Shown: in pieces, positions 1 to 8,790 of the stretch
Layout of the letters: every line of letters starts with the position of its first letter
Position numbering within the stretch: the stretch's first letter is position 1
DNA from: Pontibacter coccineus
GTDB lineage: Bacteria; Bacteroidota; Bacteroidia; Cytophagales; Hymenobacteraceae
Length of the DNA stretch: 64,000 bases
Assembly: GCF_030546575.1 (NCBI RefSeq)
Contig: NZ_JAUOTN010000003.1
Location: 434,001 to 498,000, forward strand
Reading direction: 5' to 3'
Position numbers and translations under genes: made by a program
Notes under the pieces: model-generated
The model's input: only the letters and a program-made list of their open reading frames with translations
Told to the model about the DNA's origin: nothing
Database searches by the model: none

Positions 1-1
1 A

Positions 2-1441
2 CATCTATTTATAGGCCTAGGTTTAAGCTGCTCGGTTGCACTCTCTTCCTGCGAAGAAGTGATCGAAGTGGAGCCTGAGTTCCAAAGAGACGCAGACTTC
101 CTGTTCACAAACCTGGATGACTACGAGTTCGCCCTGACTGGCGCTTATGCGCGCTTCCGTAACGTTGCCTACTATGGCAGCGGTGCCCAAACAACTGGTA
201 CCTGGTCTCAGTTGCCTGACATGATGAGCGACAACCTGGTGCAGACATCAGAAGACCTTGCCAACTGGTCAAACCAGTCTAACTGGGTATACACCAGCGA
301 CGAGGACGATGTAGCGCAAGCCTGGCTTGCAGCTTATTCTGTAATCACGCAGGCCAACATCGTGCTGCGCAACATCGACAACTTTTCCACCGAAAACCCA
401 GGCCGCGTAAACCGTCTGAAAGGACAGGCTTTGGCGATCAGAGCAATGGCACACTTTGACCTGCTGCGCTACTGGGCTGTAAGCTACGACCGTAGCTCTA
501 CCGAGCTGGGCGTTACTTACGTTGAATCTGTTAATCCAGAGGCAAAACCAGCCAGGGAAACTGTTCAGGAAAATTACAACAAGATTTTCAGAGACCTGCA
601 GGAAGCTGAAACACTGCTTGGCAACGTAGACAAAGCGATCAACGGATCTAACCGTGCTTTCATTGATCAGGTGGTGGTAAAAGCGATCCTGGCCCGTGTG
701 AACCTGTATGCTAAGAACTACGATGCAGCCGAAACCTATGCTACACAAGTGATCGACGCACGTCCGCTTGCTACAAGAGCACAGTTCCCAGGAGTGTGGA
801 CTGACGCTTCAAAGGCAGGTGTGATCTGGGCTGTAAACTTCAACGCCGGTGAGGGTTCTGCTTCCAGTGGTACTTTCAACGGTCCATCTAACCGTAACCG
901 TTTCAGACCATCTGCAGAGCTGTTGGAGAAGTATACTCCGAGCGACGTTCGTACCACAGCTTACTTCGGTACCAGAAACCTTTCTGGTAACCCAAGAACG
1001 GTGATGACGAAGTTCCTCAGCCGCGGTGCTGCGTCCGACAACCTGGTGGACTGGAAAGTATTCAGAACTGCTGAGATGTACCTGATCCGTGCTGAAGCCA
1101 GGGCCATGAAGGCCACTCCTGACCTGATTGGTGCTGTTGCCGACCTGCACGCATTGCGCGCTGCGCGTATCGAAGGATACAATCCGCTGCTGAACACGCC
1201 GGTTGGTGTGCAGGCAACCATGGATGCAATCGCATTGGAGCGTCGTAAGGAGTTGATCGGTGAGGGACACCGTTTCTTCGACCTGAAGCGTACCACGCGT
1301 ACCATTACGCGTGTAGACTGCGGTACTACTGCTACCAATTGCACGTTGGCGTCAACCGCTCGTGAGTGGGCATGGCCAATTCCACAGGGTGAGATTGATG
1401 CTAACCCGACACTGGAAAATCAGCAAACAACTGGTTACTAA
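2..1441 (+). CDS. SusD/RagB family nutrient-binding outer-membrane lipoprotein (5' end cut by window)
   Basis: The frame is already open at base 2. The first codons encode a hydrophobic signal segment ending in a lipobox (ALSSC, then EE), so the initiator lies just outside the window and the GTG at 59 is only an internal codon. After the lipobox come the SusD-type N-terminal region, the RAxAHFDLLRYWA helix, and the C-terminal RTAEMYLIRAEARA and ALERRKELIGEGHRFFDLKR blocks that mark RagB/SusD proteins. Such lipoproteins sit on the outside of the outer membrane and cap a SusC TonB-dependent channel, binding glycan or peptide ligands. The partner susC should lie upstream of the window. The gene ends in TAA followed by a hairpin terminator. 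The ligand cannot be told from sequence. Confidence 0.93.
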   Translation, partial: HLFIGLGLSCSVALSSCEEVIEVEPEFQRDADFLFTNLDDYEFALTGAYARFRNVAYYGSGAQTTGTWSQLPDMMSDNLVQTSEDLANWSNQSNWVYTSDEDDVAQAWLAAYSVITQANIVLRNIDNFSTENPGRVNRLKGQALAIRAMAHFDLLRYWAVSYDRSSTELGVTYVESVNPEAKPARETVQENYNKIFRDLQEAETLLGNVDKAINGSNRAFIDQVVVKAILARVNLYAKNYDAAETYATQVIDARPLATRAQFPGVWTDASKAGVIWAVNFNAGEGSASSGTFNGPSNRNRFRPSAELLEKYTPSDVRTTAYFGTRNLSGNPRTVMTKFLSRGAASDNLVDWKVFRTAEMYLIRAEARAMKATPDLIGAVADLHALRAARIEGYNPLLNTPVGVQATMDAIALERRKELIGEGHRFFDLKRTTRTITRVDCGTTATNCTLASTAREWAWPIPQGEIDANPTLENQQTTGY

Positions 1442-1529
1442 TATTCCGAAGGGACTTTATCCCTGAGACATTAGTTATTACGAATGTAAGAGTAGTTTCA
1501 AACGTGCATGAGCACGATTTGGACGCGGT

Positions 1530-1566
1530 AAAGCGGTATCAGGGACTCCTGGTACCGCTTTCCTTT
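1530..1566 (+). terminator. Rho-independent terminator after the first susD
   Basis: An 11-base stem (AAAGCGGTATC against GGTACCGCTTT, one G-T pair) with a 10-base loop is followed by CCTTTTC. It lies about 90 bases after the stop of the upstream SusD gene. Confidence 0.65.
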
Positions 1567-1571
1567 TCTAT

Positions 1572-1601
1572 AGTAGCTTCATCGAAAGTAGCTTCATCGA
1601 A
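1572..1601. repeat. Perfect 15-bp tandem duplication
   Basis: The unit AGTAGCTTCATCGAA occurs twice head to tail with no spacer. It lies in the non-coding gap between two convergent SusD genes and looks like a recent replication-slippage product. Confidence 0.85.
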
Positions 1602-1830
1602 GCAATTGCCCTTGTTTCTTTAGCCTTATAAGGTACAGCAGGAAAGCTCCAACTTGCTTTAAAGCAACCCATAATGGCGCTATCAAGAGACTGAAGGCGT
1701 GAACAGGGGCTGGTTCAGCCGCACGTTCAGCTCCTGAGCCGGGAAGAAAGGAGGATCGATAGCCCAACTTGAAATACCGAGCCAGCCCACCGAATCCTTT
1801 CTGCTGGCGGCTGCCTACCTGGAAGTACAT
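1594..1830 (-). CDS. Doubtful small ORF, 78 codons, unrecognised
   Basis: This open frame lies in the 513-base gap between convergent SusD genes. Its product would have a basic N-terminus, a central stretch rich in Ala, Glu and Pro, and a hydrophobic segment near residues 46-67. I cannot assign a family. It has no clear ribosome site, overlaps the tandem repeat, and could equally be non-coding repeat DNA. It is listed so that the gap is described, not because translation is shown. Confidence 0.15.
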   Translation of the reverse strand: MYFQVGSRQQKGFGGLARYFKLGYRSSFLPGSGAERAAEPAPVHAFSLLIAPLWVALKQVGAFLLYLIRLKKQGQLLR

Positions 1831-1834
1831 GCAT

Positions 1835-1891
1835 AAAGCCTTCTTTTCTAAAGTGATCTGCTACTATGATCACTGATGAAAAGAAGGCTTT
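1835..1891. terminator. Long hairpin, probable terminator of the minus-strand susCD operon
   Basis: A perfect 14-base stem (AAAGCCTTCTTTTC with its complement at 1878-1891) encloses a second stem, AGTGATC/GATCACT. T-rich bases follow on the + side and TTTAT on the - side. It lies 63 bases beyond the minus-strand SusD stop and may work in both directions. Confidence 0.6.
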
Positions 1892-1954
1892 TGCTTTTAT
1901 CCTAAACTTAAAATTCCAGATGACTCACGTTTGATCTGGGAATATTATTGCTGC

Positions 1955-3358
1955 TTAATAACCAGGATTCTGTGTCAGTTCAGGGTTGACCTCAATCTGC
2001 TGCAGCGGGATAGGCCATAGGTTACGGAAGGCTTCATTATCGCAGAAGTCCAGTTCCTGGCACGTCAGGTTGTAGCGTTTCAAGTCCATAAAACGGAAGC
2101 CTTCTCCGACAAACTCCAGTCTTCTTTGATGTAGGATTTCATTCAGTGCTTGTCGGTTCGTAAGCACCGTGACCGGTCTGAGTCCCGCCCTTGTTCTGAT
2201 CTGGTTAATGTCAGCTATGACAGTTGGCAGGGCAGGCAGCAACAAAGCCGCCTGGTTGAGATTGGTGGCTGGTCCGGTAAGCTGCCTAACGCGTGCCTCT
2301 GCACGGATCAGGTACATCTCCGCCAGGCGGATAACGGGTACATTATCCGCATTCTCAGCCACATCCTCGTATTTCAGCAACCTGTTTCTATTGTTCTCGA
2401 AGGCTGTCGTCTGGGCGAAGCGAACGTCTCCTTCTCCCGCAGAGAACTGGAGCGTATCAAACAAGGGCTGGCGCAGGTAAAATTTCTGACCACCCGTTCT
2501 GGGGTCTGAGGCGGTGCCGAGGCCGTTCGGGTCGAATGGCGTGTAGTTCAGCTCGAAGATCGATTCCGCATTTCCTTCCCGCACGAAAAGGTCGCTGTAG
2601 TTCTGCAGCAGCTCGTAAGGGCCTTCGTCGATCACTCTGCTGGCCTTTGCTTCGGCCTGCGCATAATCGCCTGCATTGCCACGCTGCAGGTATACGCGGG
2701 CTAGCAGGGCAGATGCCGCGAAGGAAGAGGCACGATAAGGGGCATTGCTGATGGGTTCATCACCTATGTTCTCTTCTGCAAATTGCAAGTCGCTGATGAT
2801 CGCGTCGTATACCTCCGCCTCTGAAGAGCGTGGAAGAAACGCGATCTCCTCAATGGTGGTGGTGGGTGAGGTGATGACCGGAACTCCCCCAAAGACCTTT
2901 AGCAGGTCAAAGTGGGCGAGCGCCCTGACAAACCGCATTTCCCCGATGTACATATTCCTTACTTCGGGCTCCAGGTCAGTTAATGCCTCCGCTCCCCGAA
3001 TCACAATGTTAGCCCGGTTGATCGTTGTGTAGATGGCGGTCCATGTGCTGGCAATCTGCAGGTTTGAAGCGAATATGTCCCGGGTCGACACCTCCACGTC
3101 TGTAGTGAACGTGCCCCGGTGTGCCATGTTATCGGCGTACACATCTTGGTAAAGGAGGTACCTGAGTCCGTAGTAATCGGAGGCCTGCATCGCGCTGTAG
3201 GTACCCAAGGCAGCCCGGTTCAGGCTGACCTCATCGGTAATCGATTCCTCTACGTCCACAGCATCAGTGGGCTCTATGTCCAGTGTATCCTCACAACTCG
3301 AGAAAATACCAAGACCGAAAGCGAGCATCAGTATGAATGAATATCTTTTCATGATCAT
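1955..3358 (-). CDS. SusD/RagB family nutrient-binding outer-membrane lipoprotein
   Basis: The 467-residue product starts with a short SPII signal peptide ending in the lipobox FSSC (Cys21), so the mature protein is lipid-anchored at Cys. SusD features are seen in order: the EESITDEVSLNRAALGTYSAMQ region, the RFVRALAHFDLLKVFGGVPV helix, AEMYLIRAEARVR, and the C-terminal ILHQRRLEFVGEGFRFMDLKR block followed by LWPIPLQQIEVNPELTQNPGY. It follows the SusC gene by 13 bases, so the two form one operon and should build one SusCD import complex. A second Met two codons in (3352) could also be the start. No strong Shine-Dalgarno sequence precedes it, as is usual in this phylum. The substrate is not evident. 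Confidence 0.94.
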   Translation of the reverse strand: MIMKRYSFILMLAFGLGIFSSCEDTLDIEPTDAVDVEESITDEVSLNRAALGTYSAMQASDYYGLRYLLYQDVYADNMAHRGTFTTDVEVSTRDIFASNLQIASTWTAIYTTINRANIVIRGAEALTDLEPEVRNMYIGEMRFVRALAHFDLLKVFGGVPVITSPTTTIEEIAFLPRSSEAEVYDAIISDLQFAEENIGDEPISNAPYRASSFAASALLARVYLQRGNAGDYAQAEAKASRVIDEGPYELLQNYSDLFVREGNAESIFELNYTPFDPNGLGTASDPRTGGQKFYLRQPLFDTLQFSAGEGDVRFAQTTAFENNRNRLLKYEDVAENADNVPVIRLAEMYLIRAEARVRQLTGPATNLNQAALLLPALPTVIADINQIRTRAGLRPVTVLTNRQALNEILHQRRLEFVGEGFRFMDLKRYNLTCQELDFCDNEAFRNLWPIPLQQIEVNPELTQNPGY

Positions 3359-3371
3359 TAAATTCTATTGA

Positions 3372-6300
3372 TTAAAATCCAAGATTAAATCCGAAGGTGA
3401 TCGTGCGGGACTGTGGGAAAGTATAGAAGTCCACGCCAAGGGTTATGTTGGAAGTACCTGCAAAGTTTACTTCGGGATCAAATCCTGGGTAATCTGTAAA
3501 GGTGAAGAGGTTCTGTGCCTGCGCGAATACCCGCAGACTTCTGAGGCCCAGACGCTCGGTGAACTGGCTTGGCAAATTGTAGCCCAGCATCACATTCTTG
3601 AAGCGCAGGTATGAGCCATCGTAGATAAAGCGGGACGAGTTGCTTCGGTTGTTGTTGTTCGGGTCATCCACGGTCGCTCTCGGAACGTCCGTCACATCCC
3701 CTTCCTGCTGCCATCGATCCCTGACAACACCGAGCATGTTATCATCCAGAAAGTCATTACCCAGGTGCTGCTGGTACTGGTGCGCCGGGTTAGCGATGTC
3801 GTTGCCTTTAGAGAACTGCAGGAACACGTTCAGGTCTAATCCTTTGTAACGGAATATGTTGGTAAGGCCCCCGACATACTTTGGCTGTGCATCCCCAATT
3901 ATGGTCAGGTCATCGTCTGTGACAAAGCCGTCGTTGTTGATGTCGCGGAAGTTAACGTCGCCCGCCTGTGCGCCCTGCGCCTGACGTTCGGCCGGAACGG
4001 CATCCTGTGTGCTGTACACACCATCAGAGATAAAGCCGTAGAAAGTACCGATCGGCTCGCCTTCGCGCAGCACAAGCGAGTTGCCCCCGAAACCATAGAA
4101 GATGTCCTGTCCCTGGTACAGCTCTGTCACTTTGTTTCTGTTGAAGGAAATGTTGAAGTCGGTCGTCCAATTGAAGCCATCTCCGGCACCTGCAATATTC
4201 ACCGTGTTCAGCGCAATTTCAAAGCCCTTGTTCTCGACTGAACCGATGTTGGAAGCATAGCTGGAAAATCCGGTCTGGGTTGGAATAGGACGGTTGAACA
4301 GCAGGTCATCTGTTTTCTTGATGTAATAATCCAGTGCCAGGTTCACGCGGTTGTTCAGGAAGCCAACATCAGCCCCTACGTTGAACTGACGGGTTTCTTC
4401 CCACTTCAGATCAGGGTTCGGAATTTGTGTTTGCGCTATACCTGGTCTGTCTATGTAACTTGCCCCTCCTGCCACCAAGCCTAAAAACGCGAAGTTGCCA
4501 ATCTCCTGGTTACCCGTAATGCCATAGGAAGCACGCAGTTTTAACTCACTCAGCGCCCCCACACCGGACATGAAGTCTTCTTCTATGATTCGCCAACCTG
4601 CAGATATGGATGGGAAGTAACCGTAACGCTGGCCCTCTGCAAAGCGGGAAGAGCCGTCAGCTCGGAAGTTAACACCGAGCAGGTACCTTTCTCTGAAAGA
4701 GTAGTTCACCCTGCCGAAGAATGAAACAAGGGCAGTTTCGACAAATGTGTTGGAGCCCTGATTCACGCGAACAGCACTGCCCACGTAACGGAACCGTTCA
4801 TCCGGAAAGCCCAGGCCAGTCACAAAGGCGCTGCGTAACGTATTATGTTCGTTGGCCGCACCGATCACGGCAGAAACATTGTGCACCTCACCCAGCAGTT
4901 TGTTGTAAGAAAGGGTCGATTCTAGCAGCCTTTTGGTAACCGTAGTGGTAGCATTGGTGGCTTCGCCTTCGGTGGCCGTTGCAAACGAGCCGGGGTAGGT
5001 GGTGGCCGTAAAGCGCCGCTCGTCAATATTCAGTACGTCCATACCTCCTTTCACCTGGAGTTCCAGTCCCGGCACAAAGGCGTACCGGGCAAAGGCATTG
5101 CCGATAGCGCGCAGGTTAATGGTCTCATCATCGTTCTCGGTGCCTTCTGCCACCGGGTTTGTGTAAAAGTAGTTCGGCTGCGTATAGCTGCCGTCTTCAT
5201 AATAAACCGGCCAGATAGGAGAGGCCGCCAGCGAGTTGGCAAACGGGCCGTAAAGCGTGTTGTCACTCACGATACGCTGGTTGTCAGAACGGCTGAGCTG
5301 TATGCTGGTGCCTACTGAGAATTTGTCGTTTGCCTGGTGGTCCAGGTTAAGACGGGTGGAGTAGCGTTCGTAGCGGCTACCGATGATAACGCCTTCCTGG
5401 TCAAAATATGAGCCGGATAGGTAGTAGCGGGTTTTGGGGTCACCGCCGCTCATCGAGATCTCGTAGTTCTGGATGCCGGCCGTTCTTGTTACCTCATCAA
5501 TCCAGTCTGTATCGGTTGGTTCAAAATCCACTCCTCCATAATACCAGTCCAGCCAGTCTGTGAAGGTTTCGTCGGGGAACAGATACCCATCATTCTTATA
5601 AGCCTCCAGCATGATTTCCTGGTAATCATTGGCTCTTAAAAAGTCCGGCTTGTTCCACATTTTCTGAAAGCCTGTATAAGCATTCAGGTTAATCTGAGTT
5701 TTCTGGGTGGAGCCTCGTTTTGTTGTGATCAGGACGACACCATTGGCAGCTCTTGAGCCGTAAATAGCGGCGGCAGAGGCATCTTTCAGAATGTCGATCG
5801 ACTCGATGTCGTTCGGGTTAAGGTCAGCTATCGCATTCACGGACTGTCCGCCGTAGCCCAATTGGGAGTAGTCGCCTGTTGTTAGCGGAACGCCATCCAC
5901 TACATAGAGGGGCTGGTTGCTGGCTGAGATGGAGGAAGAACCACGCACCCGCACACTAATACCGCCGCCCGGCGTGCCTGAGTTCTGAGAGATCTGAACA
6001 CCCGCGGCTCGTCCCTGCATAGCCTGGTCAACACCCAGCACCGGTAGGTTTTGCAGTTCTTCGGAGGTTACCTTGGCAGTAGCACCCGTTACCTCACGGC
6101 GCTCCTGCGTACCGTACCCCACCACCACTACTTCGCTCAACTGCCGCTCATCAGCAGCCAGCTGCACATCAATAGTAGAACGTCCGCTGACAGGTATTTC
6201 CTGACGCTGCATACCGATAAAGCTGAATACCAGTGTAGCGTTAGGTTGTACGGTCAGGGTGTATTCGCCATCGACTCCTGTAGTGACACCATTGGAAGTG

Positions 6301-6443
6301 CCCCGTTCCAGCACGGTAACACCCGGTAGCGCAGAGCCGTCAGTGGCAGCGGTGACCCTACCGGATACAGTTTGAGTCTGAGCCCAGACACTCCCTACAA
6401 GTGCGAGGACTAAAAAGAAGCTCAATAGTATACTCTTCTTCAT
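3372..6443 (-). CDS. SusC/RagA family TonB-linked outer-membrane channel
   Basis: This 1023-residue protein has a signal peptide (residues 1-21, cut after VWA), a carboxypeptidase-regulatory-like beta-sandwich (about 24-100, GRVTAATDGSALPGVTV), the plug domain (about 110-230, with EELQNLPVLGVDQAMQGRAAG and SNQPLYVVDGVPL), and a long beta-barrel ending in the aromatic residue of TFGFNLGF. The region VVVGYGTQERREVTGA is the conserved SusC signature. It imports a ligand delivered by SusD, using TonB-ExbBD energy. It is first in the minus-strand operon, and an AT-rich stretch of about 200 bases upstream (6444-6660) probably holds the promoter. No regulator, hydrolase or peptidase is linked, so the substrate is open. 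Confidence 0.95.
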   Translation of the reverse strand: MKKSILLSFFLVLALVGSVWAQTQTVSGRVTAATDGSALPGVTVLERGTSNGVTTGVDGEYTLTVQPNATLVFSFIGMQRQEIPVSGRSTIDVQLAADERQLSEVVVVGYGTQERREVTGATAKVTSEELQNLPVLGVDQAMQGRAAGVQISQNSGTPGGGISVRVRGSSSISASNQPLYVVDGVPLTTGDYSQLGYGGQSVNAIADLNPNDIESIDILKDASAAAIYGSRAANGVVLITTKRGSTQKTQINLNAYTGFQKMWNKPDFLRANDYQEIMLEAYKNDGYLFPDETFTDWLDWYYGGVDFEPTDTDWIDEVTRTAGIQNYEISMSGGDPKTRYYLSGSYFDQEGVIIGSRYERYSTRLNLDHQANDKFSVGTSIQLSRSDNQRIVSDNTLYGPFANSLAASPIWPVYYEDGSYTQPNYFYTNPVAEGTENDDETINLRAIGNAFARYAFVPGLELQVKGGMDVLNIDERRFTATTYPGSFATATEGEATNATTTVTKRLLESTLSYNKLLGEVHNVSAVIGAANEHNTLRSAFVTGLGFPDERFRYVGSAVRVNQGSNTFVETALVSFFGRVNYSFRERYLLGVNFRADGSSRFAEGQRYGYFPSISAGWRIIEEDFMSGVGALSELKLRASYGITGNQEIGNFAFLGLVAGGASYIDRPGIAQTQIPNPDLKWEETRQFNVGADVGFLNNRVNLALDYYIKKTDDLLFNRPIPTQTGFSSYASNIGSVENKGFEIALNTVNIAGAGDGFNWTTDFNISFNRNKVTELYQGQDIFYGFGGNSLVLREGEPIGTFYGFISDGVYSTQDAVPAERQAQGAQAGDVNFRDINNDGFVTDDDLTIIGDAQPKYVGGLTNIFRYKGLDLNVFLQFSKGNDIANPAHQYQQHLGNDFLDDNMLGVVRDRWQQEGDVTDVPRATVDDPNNNNRSNSSRFIYDGSYLRFKNVMLGYNLPSQFTERLGLRSLRVFAQAQNLFTFTDYPGFDPEVNFAGTSNITLGVDFYTFPQSRTITFGFNLGF

Positions 6444-6690
6444 ATTAATTGAATTTAATTTATACCTAAGAACGTTTTTGAGAATAGATAGTAAAGAAAT
6501 CGAAGAAATAATTTACTTATTTTATAAAAAATAGTAAACTATATTAAAATAAGTATATTGATTACAAAGCAAGAATCAGTACCTCCCTAAAATGTTGCTA
6601 ACAGATTAGACTTTGTGATAAGGGAAAACATAGTATATAGGAAAGCGAATTCTCAGATACCCACCACTCAAATTCCCGCTGCTGGTGATT

Positions 6691-7320
6691 TTATTTTTTC
6701 TCCAGCATCGTCACACTCAAAAAGCCACTGCCCTCCCGGATGACCGACTTCCAGCCCAGGTCCTGGAGGTACCAGCGTATAAAGTTGTTGAGCAACCCAT
6801 GCGCCACCAATACCACGGGCTGCTTATGTTCTGCTTGCAGCGCCAGGAAGGAGGCCGCTTCCTGGGCCCGCTGTTTTGCCTGCCTGAAGGTTTCGATTCC
6901 CTGGCTGTTGAGCCCCAGCATCCAAAGCACCCTGGCACTCACCAGCCAGAGCCGGATGGGAAGCCGTAGCAGGGGCAGGGAGAAGATCCGGCGCTCAAAC
7001 TCCCGGAACTCATGCCGCACGACCAGCTCCACCTTCTCCCCGAAAATCTGGCGGGCTGTGAGCTGTGACCTAATCAGGGTGCTGCAGTATACCTGGCGGA
7101 TCTCCTGGTAGGGGATGGCCTCATGCTCCATGACAAACTGCTCCACCTCTGCCGCGTCGTAGTCGCTGATGTAACTGCTTGCAGCTGCCTTGCTAAAGTA
7201 ACCCTTTTTAGACACCACCGGCCGCGCATGGCGGATCAGGAAGATACGCCCTCTGGTAAGACTGGTCTCTGGTGCTCCTTTCAAGTTAAGGCTCGCGTGG
7301 TTCAAACATCTTATACGCAA
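6691..7320 (-). CDS. Histidine phosphatase superfamily (phosphoglycerate mutase-like) protein
   Basis: The 209-residue product shows the branch-1 histidine phosphatase pattern. The phospho-accepting motif is RHAR (residues 30-33, His31, where RHG is usual), followed by the CSTLIRSQLTA segment (Arg84) and the second catalytic His in VAHG (His174). The region in between is short, with a hydrophobic stretch near 113-136. There is no signal peptide, so it should be cytoplasmic. The substrate could be a sugar phosphate, a nucleotide or a phosphoprotein; the family is too broad to choose. It stands alone between the SusC promoter region and the glycosyltransferases. The first 20 residues do not match the family, so the true start may be further in. 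Confidence 0.8.
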   Translation of the reverse strand: MRIRCLNHASLNLKGAPETSLTRGRIFLIRHARPVVSKKGYFSKAAASSYISDYDAAEVEQFVMEHEAIPYQEIRQVYCSTLIRSQLTARQIFGEKVELVVRHEFREFERRIFSLPLLRLPIRLWLVSARVLWMLGLNSQGIETFRQAKQRAQEAASFLALQAEHKQPVVLVAHGLLNNFIRWYLQDLGWKSVIREGSGFLSVTMLEKK

Positions 7321-7639
7321 GGCGTAAACGTGCGATGCCTGGGCACCATTTGGCGGCTAAGAATCATGCATGGTTTTAGAGGACAGGGCAGTACAGGATG
7401 CACGCCTGATAAAAAAACGCAAAAAACCGAAGTTCACATTAACGGAATCCGGCTTGCACGCGTATTAGAGTGCACTGCCGGTAGACGCTGGCAGGCCGGC
7501 CATTGGCCCATCCTTAAACCTGGCTGGCACGCATACCAATTTCTATACCTGTCTCCAAAGCCGTTCTGCAACCGGACGGACAAGGTATACTGGCCCGAAC
7601 CAAAACATGATGTAACACATATCTACACCAGAAAAGATA
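7321..7639. other. Intergenic region between divergent genes
   Basis: This 319-base gap separates the phosphatase (left, -) from the glycosyltransferase (right, +), so it must carry promoters for both. I see no clear TAnnTTTG element. It holds one TATACCTG octamer near 7542. The open frame through it on + is a shadow without family resemblance. Confidence 0.5.
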
Positions 7640-8749
7640 ATGAAGACACCCCTTTACCCATCGACGATCCTGATGACTGCCGATACGGTTGGCAGCGTAT
7701 GGACGTACGCACTGGAGCTAACAAGAGCCGTAGCAGCCCATGGCACCACCGTGGCGCTGGCGACCATGGGAGAGCCCATGAGCGATGAGCAGCGCGCGCA
7801 GGCCGAAAGCATCTCCAACCTAACGGTATATGAAAGCGAGTACAAACTGGAGTGGATGGACGCTCCGTGGGAGGACGTGGAGAAAGCCGGAGAGTGGCTG
7901 TTGCAGTTGCGCGACCAGGTGCAGCCCGACCTAATCCACCTCAACCACATGAGCTTCGGCAGCCTGGACTGGGGCAAGCCCGTGCTGGCAGTCATTCACT
8001 CTTGTGTGCTGTCGTGGTGGCGTGCCGTGAAGCAGGAGGAAGCCCCAAAAAAATGGAACAGGTATAGCGAAATGGTGCGCAAAGGGCTGCAGGCCGCTGA
8101 TGTGGTGGTAGCCCCGACACAGGCCATGATGCATCAGGCAGGCGAGCTGTACGGTCCCTTCAAACACAGTGCCGTGGTCTACAACGGGCGCGGACAGCAG
8201 TACTTCCAGTTCGGGCGCAAAGAGCCATTCGTGTTCAGCCTGGGCAGGGTGTGGGACGAAGCCAAGAACATCTCGATGCTGGCGCACATTGCCTCGGACC
8301 TGCAGTGGCCGGTTTACATAGCCGGTGAGGGCAAACACCCGGAAACGGGGGAGGCCATGGAACTGGACAACGTTTACTTCCTGGGTCAGCTGACCAACAA
8401 AGAGGTGACCGACTGGCTGTCCCGGGCGTCCATTTATGCGCTGCCTGCCAAGTACGAGCCTTTTGGGCTGACGGTGCTGGAGGCTGCCATGTCGGGTTGC
8501 GCGCTGGTAGTGGGCAAGACCGAAAGCATGGCCGAGGTATGGGGCAACGCCGCCCGCTACGTAGACCCGGCCAGTGCCGACGAACTGCGCGATGCGATCG
8601 AGAATCTGATAGAAGACGAGTTTTGCCGCAACATCATGGCTTGCCGTGCCGTGAAGCGCTCGCATGGATACACCGCCGACCAGATGGCCCAGGACTACAG
8701 TTACCTGTACGGGCAGCTGGTGGAGGCACCGGTTTCGGTTACGAAATGA
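7640..8749 (+). CDS. Glycosyltransferase family 4 (GT-B fold)
   Basis: The 369-residue protein has an N-terminal Rossmann half with the glycine-containing first loop (TADTVGSVW), DLIHLNHM around residue 97, and a C-terminal donor-binding half with the E-x7-E signature (Glu273 and Glu281 in YEPFGLTVLEAAMSG), typical of GT4 retaining glycosyltransferases. It transfers sugar from a nucleotide-sugar donor to an unknown acceptor, on the cytoplasmic side. A second glycosyltransferase starts about 40 bases downstream, so the pair is probably one transcription unit making a glycan, polysaccharide or glycolipid. Confidence 0.87.
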   Translation: MKTPLYPSTILMTADTVGSVWTYALELTRAVAAHGTTVALATMGEPMSDEQRAQAESISNLTVYESEYKLEWMDAPWEDVEKAGEWLLQLRDQVQPDLIHLNHMSFGSLDWGKPVLAVIHSCVLSWWRAVKQEEAPKKWNRYSEMVRKGLQAADVVVAPTQAMMHQAGELYGPFKHSAVVYNGRGQQYFQFGRKEPFVFSLGRVWDEAKNISMLAHIASDLQWPVYIAGEGKHPETGEAMELDNVYFLGQLTNKEVTDWLSRASIYALPAKYEPFGLTVLEAAMSGCALVVGKTESMAEVWGNAARYVDPASADELRDAIENLIEDEFCRNIMACRAVKRSHGYTADQMAQDYSYLYGQLVEAPVSVTK

Positions 8750-8790
8750 AAACCTAGCTTATCTTTACCAAAAATTTGTCAGACGAGGGC

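Noticed and set aside
7123..7788. 221-codon + frame over the phosphatase start and the glycosyltransferase start
   Set aside because: Overlaps two well-supported genes and has no family resemblance.
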